Shown here: piece by piece, positions 1-8,556 of the stretch
Numbering within the stretch: position 1 is the first letter of the stretch
Layout of the letters: every line of letters starts with the position of its first letter
Assembly: GCF_018130165.1 (NCBI RefSeq)
Contig: NZ_JAFCLZ010000006.1
Coordinates: 279,503 to 343,502 of the forward strand
Direction: 5' to 3'
DNA length: 64,000 bases
From: Bradyrhizobium sp. JYMT SZCCT0180
GTDB lineage: Bacteria; Pseudomonadota; Alphaproteobacteria; Rhizobiales; Xanthobacteraceae
The notes under the pieces: generated by a model
Seen by the model: only the letters and a program-made list of their open reading frames with translations
What the model was told of the DNA's origin: nothing
Databases searched by the model: none
Translations under genes and position numbers: made by a program

Positions 1-579
1 CTCGAGGAGCACGGCGCCGACGTGATCATTGCGCAAGGTGCCGAAGCCGGCGGTCATCGCGGCATGTTCCTGACCGAGAATATCGCCCAGCAGCCAGGCA
101 CCTTCGCGCTGGTGCCGCAGGTCGTCGACGCCGTGAAGGTGCCTGTCATCGCGGCCGGCGGCATTGCCGACGGGCGCGGGATCGCGGCGGCCTTTGCGCT
201 CGGAGCTGCGGGCGTGCAGATCGGCACGGCCTATCTGCGCTGCCCGGAATCGAAGGTGTCCGCGCCGGCGCGGGTAGCGCTTGCCCAGGCGAGTGATGAC
301 GCCACCGTGATTACCAACGTGATGACGGGACGGCCCGCGCGCGGCGTCGCCAACCGCGTGATGCGCGAGGTCGGGCCGGTTTCGCCGGATGCGCCTGATT
401 TTCCGCACGCCGCAACCGCGCTCGGTCCGCTGAAGGCGGGCGCCGAAAAGCTCGGCAAGGTCGATTTCACCAATCTGTGGGCCGGGCAGGCGGTGCGGAT
501 GGGCCGCGAGATGCCGGCCGCAGAACTGACGCGGGCTTTGGCGGGCGCGGCGTTGGCGAGGCTGAGTTCGCTGGCTTAG
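1..579 (+). CDS. nitronate monooxygenase, C-terminal part (partial)
   Basis: The reading frame is open from the first base, so the gene begins upstream of the window. The visible ~192 residues carry the family hallmarks: AQGAEAGGHRG near the start (flavin and substrate region with its histidine) and PVIAAGGIADG followed by GAAGVQIGTAYLRCPES, the FMN phosphate-binding end of a TIM barrel. Nitronate monooxygenases (former 2-nitropropane dioxygenases) oxidise alkyl nitronates such as propionate-3-nitronate with FMN and oxygen in the cytoplasm. The frame closes at a TAG within a typical C-terminal region. No operon partner is visible; the next genes lie on the other strand. The family call is firm, the physiological substrate is unknown. 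Confidence 0.9.
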   Translation, partial: LEEHGADVIIAQGAEAGGHRGMFLTENIAQQPGTFALVPQVVDAVKVPVIAAGGIADGRGIAAAFALGAAGVQIGTAYLRCPESKVSAPARVALAQASDDATVITNVMTGRPARGVANRVMREVGPVSPDAPDFPHAATALGPLKAGAEKLGKVDFTNLWAGQAVRMGREMPAAELTRALAGAALARLSSLA

Positions 580-607
580 CGTCCGGCGGCTGCCGGGGTC
601 ACCAGCG

Positions 608-775
608 CTAATGCGCCGGCTCGTCGCGTTTGACGACGTCCAGGTGCTCGACGGCGAGCGATCGATAATGCGCGGCCATCTCTTTGTAGTGACGTTGCGA
701 GATGGGATCGGTGGCGCTTTCTGCGCGCCGCTCGAACATCTCGGCTTTTTCCTGAAGTTCTTTCGCTTTGGACAT
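608..775 (-). CDS. small conserved charged protein, 55 aa
   Basis: A 55-residue protein starting MSKAKELQEKAEMFERRAES and ending DEPAH. The start ATG is preceded by GAGG about 7 nt upstream. The sequence is charged and predicted helical, with heptad-like spacing of hydrophobic residues in the first half. I recognise the style (short proteins with a K/E-rich helix and a central HYKEMA segment) as a conserved hypothetical family of Bradyrhizobium and relatives, function unknown. It lies just downstream of another tiny gene on the same strand, with 18 nt between them, so the two probably form one transcript. It is too short for most ORF thresholds; the ribosome site and the amino-acid pattern support it. 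Confidence 0.7.
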   Translation of the reverse strand: MSKAKELQEKAEMFERRAESATDPISQRHYKEMAAHYRSLAVEHLDVVKRDEPAH

Positions 776-793
776 GACGTTGCCTCACGTTCG

Positions 794-901
794 TCAGGCT
801 AGACACGCCAGATATAGGATCGCGGCGCCAAGCACGCCACCGATCGACCACAGAGCAGGATCCCAACTTTCCGTTACACTGTCGTGTTCCGTTGTCCGCA
901 T
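794..901 (-). CDS. 35-residue single-pass membrane peptide
   Basis: A very short gene whose ATG has a strong GGAGG ribosome site 7 nt upstream. The product has a polar N-terminus (MRTTEHDSVTESWDPALW) followed by one hydrophobic segment, roughly residues 19-34, rich in Ile, Leu, Ala and Gly, and almost no cytoplasmic tail. It is probably an inner-membrane micropeptide. It lies immediately upstream of the 55-residue helical protein on the same strand. I do not recognise a named family. The strong ribosome site and clean membrane segment argue for a real gene. Confidence 0.55.
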   Translation of the reverse strand: MRTTEHDSVTESWDPALWSIGGVLGAAILYLACLA

Positions 902-1173
902 GGCACGGCCTCCAGGGTGATGGCCGAGTACACGCCGCGACTGTTTCAAAACGACTGCGTCAGCCCGCTAAATGGTTTCGTCGGCAGCTTTTCCCTGTCG
1001 AAACCCCGGACTCTCGGCGCGGGTCGCCATGGCGGCGCTTTGACCCCCGCCTTTGAGCCCCGTTTGGCGGTATTTTGGCCCCAAAATGCCGGCAGGGCGG
1101 TTCCCGTGGTTGCGGCGCAAAACCGGGCTCTGCTATACGGCGGGTGCGATCCCCCGATTGAGGCCTTATATTA

Positions 1174-1461
1174 ATGTCCGTTGATGCCGCTACCGTTCGC
1201 CGCATCGCGCACCTTGCGCGAATTGCGGTCGCCGAGGCCGAAGTTCCCCATCTGCAGGGCGAACTGAACGCCATGCTGGCGTTCGTAGAGCAGCTTTCGG
1301 AGGTGAACGTCGACGGCGTCGAGCCAATGACCTCGGTGACCCCGATGGAAATGAAGAAACGTTCTGATGTGGTCAATGACGGCGAGATTACCGACGATGT
1401 CGTCAGAAACGCGCCCGACACCGTGAGCCATTTCTTTCTGGTGCCGAAGGTCGTGGAATAA
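1174..1461 (+). CDS. gatC: Asp/Glu-tRNA(Asn/Gln) amidotransferase subunit C
   Basis: A 95-residue protein of normal GatC length. It shows the family pattern: an N-terminal helix with [11 protein letters not shown], the [12 protein letters not shown] helix, the [10 protein letters not shown] loop and the C-terminal FFLVPKVVE. GatC is a belt-like subunit that wraps GatA and GatB and helps them assemble; the GatCAB complex amidates Glu-tRNA(Gln) and Asp-tRNA(Asn) in organisms lacking the cognate synthetases. GAGG lies about 10 nt upstream of the ATG. It opens an operon that continues with a small CxxC protein, gatA, a 97-residue protein and gatB, all on the same strand. Confidence 0.96.
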   Translation: MSVDAATVRRIAHLARIAVAEAEVPHLQGELNAMLAFVEQLSEVNVDGVEPMTSVTPMEMKKRSDVVNDGEITDDVVRNAPDTVSHFFLVPKVVE

Positions 1462-1490
1462 CTTCTTCTTTGTTCGAGATCGGAATTCCG

Positions 1491-1703
1491 ATGTGCATGC
1501 TCTGCGACGATGAAAAGGCCTATCAGGCCTACATGAACTATCTCGACGCGATGGAGCGCCAGGGAAAGGTCGCCGATCCCGATAAGGCGATGGACGCCGT
1601 GCTCGACGCGCTCGAGGCGTCCGAGCTGACGCGGCCCAAGCAAGACGACCCCGCCAACGACAAGACCCTGTCTCCGTTCTTCTGCAGCCCGATCAATAAA
1701 TGA
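1491..1703 (+). CDS. small Cys-rich-ended conserved protein inside the gat operon
   Basis: A 70-residue protein starting [20 protein letters not shown], with a CxxC-like pair at the N-terminus and a third Cys in the C-terminal [10 protein letters not shown]. The middle is acidic and helical. Its stop codon overlaps the gatA start (ATGA), which points to translational coupling with gatA. An upstream in-frame TTG at 1470 could add seven residues; I prefer the ATG. A gene of this kind between gatC and gatA is something I associate with Bradyrhizobium-like genomes, but no function is known to me. The cysteines could bind a metal, which is inference only. Confidence 0.75.
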   Translation: MCMLCDDEKAYQAYMNYLDAMERQGKVADPDKAMDAVLDALEASELTRPKQDDPANDKTLSPFFCSPINK

Positions 1704-3175
1704 CCGATTTGATTTCGATGACGATCGCCGAGGCCAGGAATGGCCTCGCGAACAAGTCTTTCACCTCGCTTGAACTGACCGACGCGCACCTTGCCGCGAT
1801 CGAGGCGGCGCGCGCGCTCAACGCCTTCGTGCTGGAAACGCCGGACAAGGCCCGTGCCATGGCGCGCGCGATCGACGCCAAGATCGCCAAAGGCGAGGGC
1901 GGTCCGTTGGCCGGCATTCCGCTCGGCATCAAGGACCTGTTCGCGACCAAGGACGTGCGCACCACCGCGTGCTCGAAAATCCTCGGCAATTTCGTGCCGC
2001 CCTATGAGTCGACAGTCACTTCGCAGCTCTGGCGCGACGGCGCCGTGATGCTGGGCAAGCTCAACAACGACGAGTTCGCGATGGGCTCCTCGAACGAGAC
2101 CTCGTGCTTCGGCCCGGTGGTCAATCCGTGGCGGCGCGAAGGCTCCAATACCTCGCTGGTGCCGGGCGGCTCGTCGGGCGGCTCAGCTTCCGCGGTGGCC
2201 GCACTGCTTTGCATGGGCGCAACCGCGACCGATACCGGCGGTTCGATCCGCCAGCCGGCGGCGTTCACCGCCACCGTCGGCGTCAAGCCGACCTACGGCC
2301 GCTGTTCGCGCTGGGGCATCGTCGCCTTTGCGTCGTCGCTCGATCAGGCAGGGCCGATTGCGCGTAGCACGCGCGACGCCGCGATCCTGATGCGCTCGAT
2401 GGCGGGGCACGATCCCAAGGACACGACGTCGGTCGATCGTGCGGTGCCGGACTACGAGGCCGCGATCGGAAAATCGGTCAAGGGCATGAAGATCGGCATT
2501 CCCAAGGAGTACCGCCTCGACGGCATGCCGGCGGAAGTCGAAAAGCTCTGGACCGAAGGCGCGGCCTGGCTGAAGGCGGCTGGCGCGGAGCTGGTCGAGA
2601 TATCGCTGCCGCACACCAAATACGCGCTGCCGGCCTATTACATCGTGGCGCCTGCCGAGGCATCGTCTAATCTGGCGCGCTACGACGGCGTGCGCTACGG
2701 CCTGCGCGTGCCCGGCCGCTCCATCGGGGAGATGTACGAGAACACCCGTGCCGAAGGTTTTGGCGACGAAGTGCGCCGCCGCGTCATGATCGGCACCTAT
2801 GTGCTCTCCGCCGGCTATTACGACGCCTATTATTTGCGCGCGCAAAAAGTCCGCACCCTGATCAAGAAGGATTTTGAGGACTGCTTCGCCAAGGGCGTCA
2901 ACGCGATCCTGACGCCGGCGACGCCGTCGGCGGCGTTCGGCATCGGCGAGAAGGGCGGCGCCGATCCCGTGGAAATGTATCTCAACGACATCTTCACGGT
3001 GACCGTGAACATGGCGGGGCTGCCGGGTATCGCGGTTCCTGCCGGCAAGGATGCGCAGGGGCTGCCGCTCGGCCTGCAACTGATCGGACGTCCCTTCGAC
3101 GAGGAGACGCTGTTCTCGCTCGGCGAAGTGGTCGAGCAGGCGGCCGGACGCTTCACGCCGGCCAGATGGTGGTGA
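1700..3175 (+). CDS. gatA: Asp/Glu-tRNA(Asn/Gln) amidotransferase subunit A
   Basis: A 491-residue amidase-signature enzyme of normal GatA length. GatA hydrolyses glutamine and passes the ammonia through a tunnel to GatB. The Ser-cisSer-Lys triad is visible: Lys78 in [10 protein letters not shown], Ser158 in GGSSGGSAS and the nucleophile Ser182 in [11 protein letters not shown], with the expected 24-residue spacing between the serines. The ATG overlaps the stop of the upstream small gene by one base pattern (ATGA). It is followed four bases later by a 97-residue gene and then gatB. Cytoplasmic housekeeping gene; no lesions seen. Confidence 0.97.
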   Translation: MTDLISMTIAEARNGLANKSFTSLELTDAHLAAIEAARALNAFVLETPDKARAMARAIDAKIAKGEGGPLAGIPLGIKDLFATKDVRTTACSKILGNFVPPYESTVTSQLWRDGAVMLGKLNNDEFAMGSSNETSCFGPVVNPWRREGSNTSLVPGGSSGGSASAVAALLCMGATATDTGGSIRQPAAFTATVGVKPTYGRCSRWGIVAFASSLDQAGPIARSTRDAAILMRSMAGHDPKDTTSVDRAVPDYEAAIGKSVKGMKIGIPKEYRLDGMPAEVEKLWTEGAAWLKAAGAELVEISLPHTKYALPAYYIVAPAEASSNLARYDGVRYGLRVPGRSIGEMYENTRAEGFGDEVRRRVMIGTYVLSAGYYDAYYLRAQKVRTLIKKDFEDCFAKGVNAILTPATPSAAFGIGEKGGADPVEMYLNDIFTVTVNMAGLPGIAVPAGKDAQGLPLGLQLIGRPFDEETLFSLGEVVEQAAGRFTPARWW

Positions 3176-3179
3176 GGCC

Positions 3180-3473
3180 ATGGCAGATTTCAAGGCCAGC
3201 CTTTCCAATGACGCGCCGCCGCCGGCGCTGAGCCCGTCACTCACCGCGTTGTGGTGGGCTGCCAAGGGCAATTGGGACGCGGCGCATAAGATCGTTCAGG
3301 ACGAATCCTCGGCGGAAGCGGCGTGGGTGCACGCCTATTTGCACCGCGTGGAAGGTGATCTCGGCAACGCCGGTTACTGGTATCGCCAGTCCGGCCAACC
3401 AGCGGCGATCGATTCGCTTGAGGCAGAGTGGGACCGGATCGTCTTTACACTGCTGTTGGGAGAACGGACATGA
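3180..3473 (+). CDS. conserved hypothetical protein between gatA and gatB
   Basis: A 97-residue protein, [13 protein letters not shown]..., with several aromatic residues in two TPR-like helices ([20 protein letters not shown] and [20 protein letters not shown]). The pattern [12 protein letters not shown] / [15 protein letters not shown] suggests a single helix-turn-helix repeat for protein contacts. Its stop overlaps the gatB start (ATGA), so it is translationally coupled to gatB. I have seen this protein at this position in rhizobial genomes, but its role in the amidotransferase complex, if any, is not established. Cytoplasmic; no signal peptide. Confidence 0.85.
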   Translation: MADFKASLSNDAPPPALSPSLTALWWAAKGNWDAAHKIVQDESSAEAAWVHAYLHRVEGDLGNAGYWYRQSGQPAAIDSLEAEWDRIVFTLLLGERT

Positions 3474-4948
3474 CGGCGGCGAGCGGCAAGCTGATCAAGG
3501 GCCAGACCGGCGATTGGGAAATGGTGATCGGGCTCGAGGTCCATGCCCAGGTCACTTCCCGGTCAAAACTGTTCTCGGGTGCCTCGACCGAGTTCGGCGG
3601 CGAGCCGAACACCCATGTCTCGCTGGTGGACGCCGCGATGCCGGGCATGCTGCCCGTGATCAACGAAGAATGCGTGCGGCAGGCGGTGCGGACCGGGCTT
3701 GGCCTCAACGCGCAGATCAATTTGCGCTCGGTGTTCGACCGCAAGAACTATTTCTATCCGGATTCGCCGCAGGGCTACCAGATCAGCCAGTACAAGTCGC
3801 CGATCGTCGGCGAGGGCGAGGTCGTGGTCGAACTCGACGGCGGCAAGCAGGCCACCATCGGCATCGAGCGGCTGCATCTGGAACAGGATGCCGGCAAATT
3901 GCTGCATGACCAGAGCCCGACCATGTCCTATGTCGACCTCAACCGGTGCGGCGTGGCGCTGATGGAGATCGTCTCAAAACCCGACATCCGCGATGCCGAG
4001 CAGGCCAAGGCGTACGTGACAAAGCTGCGTTCGATCCTGCGCTATCTCGGCACCTGCGACGGCGACATGGAGAAGGGCTCCTTGCGCGCCGACGTCAATG
4101 TCTCCGTGCGCAAGCCCGGCGGGCCGCTCGGCACCCGCTGCGAGATCAAGAACATGAACTCGATCAACTTCATCGGCCAGGCGATCGAGTATGAGGCGCG
4201 GCGCCAGATCGAGATCATCGAGGACGGCGGCGCGATCGATCAGGAGACCCGGCTGTACGATCCGGGCAAGGGCGAGACGCGCTCGATGCGCTCCAAGGAA
4301 GAGGCGCACGACTACCGGTACTTCCCCGATCCCGACCTGCTGCCGCTCGAGTTCAGCGACGCCTATGTCGCCGGCCTGAAGGCCGATCTGCCGGAATTGC
4401 CGGACCAGAAGAAGATCCGCTTCATCGAAGGTTTCGGATTGTCGCCCTACGACGCCGGCGTGCTGGTGGCCGAGCGCGAGAGCGCGGACTTCTATGAAAC
4501 CGTGCTGGCCGGGCTCAGCGACAAGGCGCGCGACGGCAAGCTTGCCGCCAACTGGGTGATCAACGAGCTGTTCGGACGTCTCAACAAGGAAGGCCGTGAT
4601 ATTACGGCCTCACCGGTGTCGGCGGTGCAACTCGCGGCGATCGTCGAGTTGATCGGCGAGGGCACGATCTCCGGAAAGATCGCAAAGGACCTGTTCGAGA
4701 TCGTCTGGCAGGAAGGCGGCGACCCCCGCGCGCTCGTCGAGACGCGCGGCATGAAGCAGGTCACGGACTTGAGCGCGATCGAGAAGGTGGTCGATGACAT
4801 CATCGCCGCCAACCCGGACAAGGTCGCGCAGGCGAAAGCCAAGCCGCAACTCGCCGGCTGGTTCGTCGGCCAGGTGATGAAGTCGTCCGGCGGCAAGGCC
4901 AACCCGCAAGCCGTCAACGATCTCTTGAAGGCGAAGCTCGGCATCTGA
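3470..4948 (+). CDS. gatB: Asp/Glu-tRNA(Asn/Gln) amidotransferase subunit B
   Basis: A 492-residue kinase-like subunit that phosphorylates the tRNA-bound Glu or Asp and completes the amidation. The catalytic cradle begins with [13 protein letters not shown], then [31 protein letters not shown] and the metal-binding [17 protein letters not shown]; the C-terminal YqeY-like tail domain covers roughly residues 340-490. I chose the ATG at 3470 because it overlaps the upstream stop (ATGA) and starts the conserved protein; a longer frame upstream is unlikely. The gene is followed at once by a perfect hairpin that probably ends the operon. Confidence 0.97.
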   Translation: MTAASGKLIKGQTGDWEMVIGLEVHAQVTSRSKLFSGASTEFGGEPNTHVSLVDAAMPGMLPVINEECVRQAVRTGLGLNAQINLRSVFDRKNYFYPDSPQGYQISQYKSPIVGEGEVVVELDGGKQATIGIERLHLEQDAGKLLHDQSPTMSYVDLNRCGVALMEIVSKPDIRDAEQAKAYVTKLRSILRYLGTCDGDMEKGSLRADVNVSVRKPGGPLGTRCEIKNMNSINFIGQAIEYEARRQIEIIEDGGAIDQETRLYDPGKGETRSMRSKEEAHDYRYFPDPDLLPLEFSDAYVAGLKADLPELPDQKKIRFIEGFGLSPYDAGVLVAERESADFYETVLAGLSDKARDGKLAANWVINELFGRLNKEGRDITASPVSAVQLAAIVELIGEGTISGKIAKDLFEIVWQEGGDPRALVETRGMKQVTDLSAIEKVVDDIIAANPDKVAQAKAKPQLAGWFVGQVMKSSGGKANPQAVNDLLKAKLGI

Positions 4949-4973
4949 AGCGTCCCGTAACGGGACGCTTTCG
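4948..4973 (+). terminator. hairpin after gatB
   Basis: Ten-base arms AAGCGTCCCG / CGGGACGCTT with a three-base TAA loop begin at the gatB stop. Only a short T stretch follows, so it is a plausible but not ideal intrinsic terminator for the gat operon. Confidence 0.7.
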
Positions 4974-5513
4974 TCGTCGCTGACGTTGCGATCGACGCGC
5001 ACAAGCGTGCATCGATCTCGCATCGCGGATCAAAATCATCGTCACGACGGACAACCGGCCTTGCGAATCGGTCTCCGCGATTCGTCCAAAAATTCGGTTC
5101 TGGCGAGCGCCGATGAGACGTGGAGGCTCTATCCACGAAAATTTTTTTATTGCCAAAATTCGCGACTCAGAGTCCGCGCAAGCGGCTTTTGGGCCGTCTC
5201 ACCGAGTCGCGATGACGTCGATTGTGCAATGACCATCGCATGCGTGAATCGCCAAAACATCTATAGTGCAAGCGTTTCCTTCAATATTGACAAACGCCGA
5301 CGTTGGTCGTTGCTGCACTTTTTGCATCGCTGCGCGAGCTTGTTGCGCCGCCGCCGAACGATGCTTCGAGCGCGCCCTCGCATTGCCGCGTCAACACTTC
5401 CTTAAGCGGGACGCTGTTTTTTTGAACGTGTTGGTGTATTCGGGATGTAGTGCACATCGATTCCCGAGTGCACGCAGCGAACTAAGCCATCTCACTTACA
5501 TTAGGAGGGCAAC
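4974..5513. other. intergenic region upstream of the lysine-rich peptide gene
   Basis: I see no convincing gene in these 540 bases. The open frames here lack ribosome sites and show arginine-rich, non-coding composition. A TTGACA-like -35 candidate lies at 5287-5292 but no clear -10 follows. The stretch around 5080-5160 is unusually A/T-rich for the window. It may hold the promoter of the 30-residue basic protein. Confidence 0.4.
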
Positions 5514-5606
5514 ATGGCCAAGAAAGCTAAGAAGGCAAAGAAGGCGAAGAGCGCAGTGAAGAAGACTGCGAAGAAGACCCGCAAGGTCGCCAAGAAGAAG
5601 AAGTAA
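5514..5606 (+). CDS. 30-residue lysine/alanine-rich histone-H1-like peptide
   Basis: A strong AGGAGGG ribosome site lies six bases before the ATG. The product is MAKKAKKAKKAKSAVKKTAK followed by KTRKVAKKKK: more than half of its residues are lysine, with alanine next and no acidic residues. This composition matches the C-terminal tails of eukaryotic histone H1 and bacterial H1-like proteins (Hc1/AlgP type), so DNA or RNA binding is the natural inference. Repeated AAG-rich codons make the DNA purine-rich. The gene stands alone between gatB and a long gene-poor stretch. Short lysine-rich proteins of this sort occur in Bradyrhizobium and Rhodopseudomonas, but I know of no defined role for this one. 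Confidence 0.75.
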   Translation: MAKKAKKAKKAKSAVKKTAKKTRKVAKKKK

Positions 5607-6350
5607 GCTCTCGTCTTTGAGAGAATTGCCGGCGGCTTGATGCCGGCGCGTCACTCGAGCCTTCAGACGGTTTGCTTCTCGGAGCAAACATAACTCCGAC
5701 GGCTCGGTCGACGAAAGAGGGTGTCGGCGAGACATCAGGTCAAACGGCTGGATCGACTTTCGGAAGAGTTCGCTTTTCCAAAACCGGTCCGGCAGAAGAA
5801 ACAAGTTTTCTTCGTTCGGTGCGGAATCTTTGCTCCGCAATTTCATCGGACCAAAGCCCGATTGAAATCTGGTCCTGACGTGTTCGCCGACGCCCTCGTT
5901 CCCCGGAACGCCTCCTGTTCCCCGGAACGTCTAGCGCTCCGATCGCCGCGCCTTTGGTGCCCGGCACTTCCCAAATCCCCTGGGTTCCTGTCCTGTCCTG
6001 ACCGCCCACGGCCTGCGCCGGGCGGTCGCAGATCGCGCCCATGCGCCGCCGCGTATCGGTTACGCCGCGCGCGCCCCGCCGATCCGGTGCGGGAACTTTT
6101 GCAATACCAGGTCTTCGGTTTTCGCCGATCACGACACGCGCGAGATGCGAGCCGTTGCAATGGTTATCGTTCTGCCAAGCGGCAGGGTAAACCGGTCTTC
6201 ACGAATCCTCACTTGTTGCTGCGGCACAGGCACTTCTGCGATTCCCCGCCGGCGCCCAGGCGCCTCGCGTTTACACCCCGTTCATCGCGATATTTAAACT
6301 GCCCTTCAAATTTGATGGGCCATGATCATCCCAACAAGCCGGCAAACGGC
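5607..6350. other. gene-poor region with a doubled GTTCC/GGAAC palindrome
   Basis: No frame here looks like a gene; the long frames are Arg/Pro/Ser-rich in every direction and have no ribosome site. A weak hairpin GCCGGC-N8-GCCGGC follows the basic peptide gene near 5629. At 5898-5909 and 5917-5928 the palindrome GTTCCCCGGAAC occurs twice, seven bases apart. Confidence 0.45.
5898..5928. repeat. two copies of GTTCCCCGGAAC, 7 bases apart
   Basis: Each copy has five-base inverted arms GTTCC/GGAAC. The tandem arrangement resembles a dimeric binding site, but neither copy has a properly spaced GTT for an EcfG-type promoter, and no gene starts nearby. Confidence 0.4.
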
Positions 6351-6402
6351 GAGCGCATGATCCGCCAAAGTGTAGGCGGTTTGGCGATCAGATCATGCGC
6401 TC
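6351..6402. repeat. dispersed hairpin repeat, first unit
   Basis: Nested inverted arms: GAGCGCATGATC (6351-6362) pairs with GATCATGCGCTC (6391-6402), and inside them CGCCAAA pairs with TTTGGCG. The outline GAGC(GC)ATGATC...GATCATGC(GC)TC is that of an intergenic repeat I know from many Rhizobiales genomes. It may act in RNA as a stable hairpin. Confidence 0.65.
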
Positions 6403-6413
6403 TTCTTAAAAAA

Positions 6414-6465
6414 GGGCGCGCGGTCGGACGCAAAACCGGGTTCCACTTTTGCTGACCGCGCGCTG
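6414..6465. repeat. dispersed hairpin repeat, second unit
   Basis: Arms GCGCGCGGTC (6416-6425) and GACCGCGCGC (6454-6463) enclose CGCAAAACCGGG-TTCCACTTTTG. The internal AAACCGG/TTCCAC text is characteristic of a second widespread rhizobial intergenic repeat. It directly follows the first unit, upstream of the Sel1-like gene. Confidence 0.6.
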
Positions 6466-6542
6466 GAATAACAGGACGTTTTGACAGTGGACGGGGGCCG
6501 CGCTCGGGGGAGGGCGGCAACAATAAAAAGGGGAGACTTTCG

Positions 6543-6806
6543 ATGTTTCAGGGACAATTCGATCTGGAGACGGCGACACCGGTGGAAACCGCAATCCCCG
6601 ACTTGCTGTTCGAGCGTGGCCTGTACTGGGCGAGCGGCCGTTCCGGCGTCGTCAACCTGGTCGCCGCCCATAAATGGTTCAATCTCGCCGCCCTGAAGGG
6701 CCGCGCCGACGCGATCTCGATGCGCCGCGAAGTCGCCGAGATGATGTCGGACGTCGAGATCGCCACCGCGCAGCGCGAAGCCCGCGCCTGGATGACCTCG
6801 CACTGA
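6543..6806 (+). CDS. Sel1-repeat-like small protein, 87 aa
   Basis: The protein contains one motif close to a Sel1/TPR-like repeat: AAHKWFNLAALKGRADAISM, followed by VAEMMSDVEIATAQREARAW, matching the common AYMWFNLAA..G......R..LA..MT..QIA.AQ.LA..W pattern. Sel1-like repeats form helical hairpins used in protein-protein contacts. The N-terminus lacks a signal peptide. A purine-rich GGGGAGA stretch about 9 nt before the ATG serves as ribosome site. It stands alone between a dispersed repeat pair and a convergent membrane-fusion gene. Function unknown. Confidence 0.8.
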   Translation: MFQGQFDLETATPVETAIPDLLFERGLYWASGRSGVVNLVAAHKWFNLAALKGRADAISMRREVAEMMSDVEIATAQREARAWMTSH

Positions 6807-6878
6807 GCTTGCGAGCCGTCACGGAGCGGCCGGAGTGCCTGCGTCCGTGTGCCGGCATCGGCAGCATTCGAAAAAGGC

Positions 6879-8111
6879 TCAGTGCCCGCTCAGCACCAGT
6901 GTCTTGACGGGCAGCAGCAGGGCCTGAATCCGCAACAGCAGGGCGTGCACGAGGCCGGTGGCGTCGACGACGTGCAGCGCGAAGCTCTTGAACGCGCTGA
7001 GCTTGCCTGACGCGATCCGTTCGTGATTGCTGGTGTAGGCGTTGGCGATACAGCTGCTGCCGGGCGTCACGCCCTCCAGCCCGCCCTGGTAGATCGGCTC
7101 CATGAAAACGAGAATGGTCCCCGGACGTGCCGTGCTCTGCGCCTCGATCAGTTGTTCGCCGCCCCTGAACTGGCCAGCCGCGATGTAGTCCTGCACAACG
7201 GTCACCACCATCGGAATGATCACCCACGGCTTGGAAATGCAGGTGGCTTCGGCGACCATTCCGACTTTCATGACCTGACCCTCGATCTGCCCAAACCCTG
7301 CCATGAGAGCCCTCCGTCCCGCGCCCTCCGGAATCAGAACGCCGGCCGTCCGTATCATTGGATTGACGATATCGCCCGGTCTCAGCCCGAACTGCTCGAC
7401 CCGCCCGTCGAACCCTGCACGAATAAAGGTCTTGTCCAGGTCGACCTGGGCTTCGGCCAGCGCCGCCTCCGCGCTTGCTTTCTCGGCGGGAAGAAGGGCG
7501 GTGACCCGGACCGCGGCCGATTGTTTTGCAGCATTGGCGGCATCAAGCGATCCTTGCCGGCCCGCCTGCAGCACCGTAAGCTTTTCGATGTCGCGCTGCG
7601 GGACGATGCCGGGATTGCGTTGCTGGAGATCCCGCTTGGTGTTCAGTTCATCGGTGGCTTGCTGATAATCGCCCTGAGCCTGCAGGATCTGCCCTTCCGC
7701 CTTGAGAACGTCGGCCTGCGCCGACAGCATGGCGGCATCGACTTCGGCGATTTTGCGCTTGGCCGTCAGTAGCGCTGCCTCCTGCTTGGCGCTGTCTAGT
7801 CTGAAAATCACCTCACCCTGTTTGACGTTCGCGCTGACATCGATGTTAACCTCGGCGACCCGGCCGGCTACTTCGGTCATGATCGGAACTGTCCGAAAAT
7901 ACATCGTCGCCGAAGTGGTCGAGGGATGATAATAGAAGATCATCGTGATCAGCGCGACCGTGAGCATCAAGCAGGTGATGATGCCATATCGCAGCTCGAA
8001 CCAGACCGAATAAAGCGTGATTTCGTGGCCGATGCGCTTTCCCTGCCGATAGCGGCGATAGAGATAGTCCGGCAGTATCGTCACCAGCGAGCAGAGGATG
8101 ATCTCAAGCAT
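6879..8111 (-). CDS. HlyD-family membrane fusion protein
   Basis: A 410-residue periplasmic adaptor of the HlyD/EmrA type. It has a cytoplasmic lead, one membrane segment around residues 43-61, a biotinyl-lipoyl-like half-motif around residues 76-107 (PIMTEVAGRVAEVNIDVSAN...GEVIFRLD), a long alpha-helical hairpin rich in Ala/Gln/Glu, and the returning half (AGFDGRVEQFGLRPGDIV). Such proteins bridge inner-membrane pumps to outer-membrane channels. I chose the ATG at 8111, preceded by GAGG and overlapping the end of the upstream membrane-protein gene by eight bases. No pump ATPase, MFS or TolC-like gene is nearby; the layout resembles the E. coli YiaV/YiaW and YibH/YibI pairs. Substrate unknown. 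Confidence 0.88.
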   Translation of the reverse strand: MLEIILCSLVTILPDYLYRRYRQGKRIGHEITLYSVWFELRYGIITCLMLTVALITMIFYYHPSTTSATMYFRTVPIMTEVAGRVAEVNIDVSANVKQGEVIFRLDSAKQEAALLTAKRKIAEVDAAMLSAQADVLKAEGQILQAQGDYQQATDELNTKRDLQQRNPGIVPQRDIEKLTVLQAGRQGSLDAANAAKQSAAVRVTALLPAEKASAEAALAEAQVDLDKTFIRAGFDGRVEQFGLRPGDIVNPMIRTAGVLIPEGAGRRALMAGFGQIEGQVMKVGMVAEATCISKPWVIIPMVVTVVQDYIAAGQFRGGEQLIEAQSTARPGTILVFMEPIYQGGLEGVTPGSSCIANAYTSNHERIASGKLSAFKSFALHVVDATGLVHALLLRIQALLLPVKTLVLSGH

Positions 8112-8556
8112 GAGCCTTTGCCTCACTCTTGGCCTCACTCTTGGCGGCGGGGGCGTGCGTGCTGGCGTGGCCTGCGGTTTCTGGGACCGGCTCGGTCGGA
8201 TCTGGTTCGGGCGGACCGCCGGCCATCTTCTCGACCGATCCGGCAATCCTGCGCAGCGGCGTGCTGAAGTCCGGCAGGTCGATCATGGCGAGGAACAGGC
8301 CAATCACCCAGAACAGGTGGTTGTGCGTAAACAGTGCCAGCAGGCCCAGCACGGCCACGATTTCAAATTGCAGCTTCTGCGTTTTGTGGGCCATCCGCTC
8401 CGGCATCGTGTGCAGGTGCAAATAGAGATTGCCGACCCCGACGATGGCGGCAATCAGGATAATGCCGACAACGACCATCAGGACGTCGGTATCTCCCGGT
8501 GCGGTGATGAAGCCTGGCAGGTGATGCGGTGCGGCAGGATGAAGGGCTTCACTCAC
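8104..8556 (-). CDS. inner-membrane protein paired with HlyD-like adaptor
   Basis: A 150-residue protein with two strongly hydrophobic segments, about residues 24-48 (VLMVVVGIILIAAIVGVG) and 64-95 (FEIVAVLGLLALFTH...), and a proline/alanine/lysine-rich cytoplasmic or periplasmic tail (PPEPDPTEPVPETAGHASTH... then repeated SEAK). I chose the GTG at 8556 because GGAG lies seven bases upstream; the longer open frame upstream reads as non-coding. The end overlaps the HlyD gene by eight bases, so the two are translationally coupled. It plays the part of the small membrane partner seen with YibH/YiaV-like adaptors; this role is inferred from context. Confidence 0.75.
   Translation of the reverse strand: MSEALHPAAPHHLPGFITAPGDTDVLMVVVGIILIAAIVGVGNLYLHLHTMPERMAHKTQKLQFEIVAVLGLLALFTHNHLFWVIGLFLAMIDLPDFSTPLRRIAGSVEKMAGGPPEPDPTEPVPETAGHASTHAPAAKSEAKSEAKAHA

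Noticed and set aside
2183..3271. Long leftward open frame opposite gatA
   Set aside because: It is the antisense shadow of a highly conserved gene in GC-rich DNA.
5898..5928. Doubled GTTCCCCGGAAC as EcfG promoters
   Set aside because: None of the GGAAC copies on either strand has GTT at 16-17 bases, and no gene follows.
5721..6455. Long rightward open frame of about 244 codons
   Set aside because: Composition is Arg/Pro/Ser-rich without any family pattern, no ribosome site precedes it, and it runs through the dispersed repeat pair.
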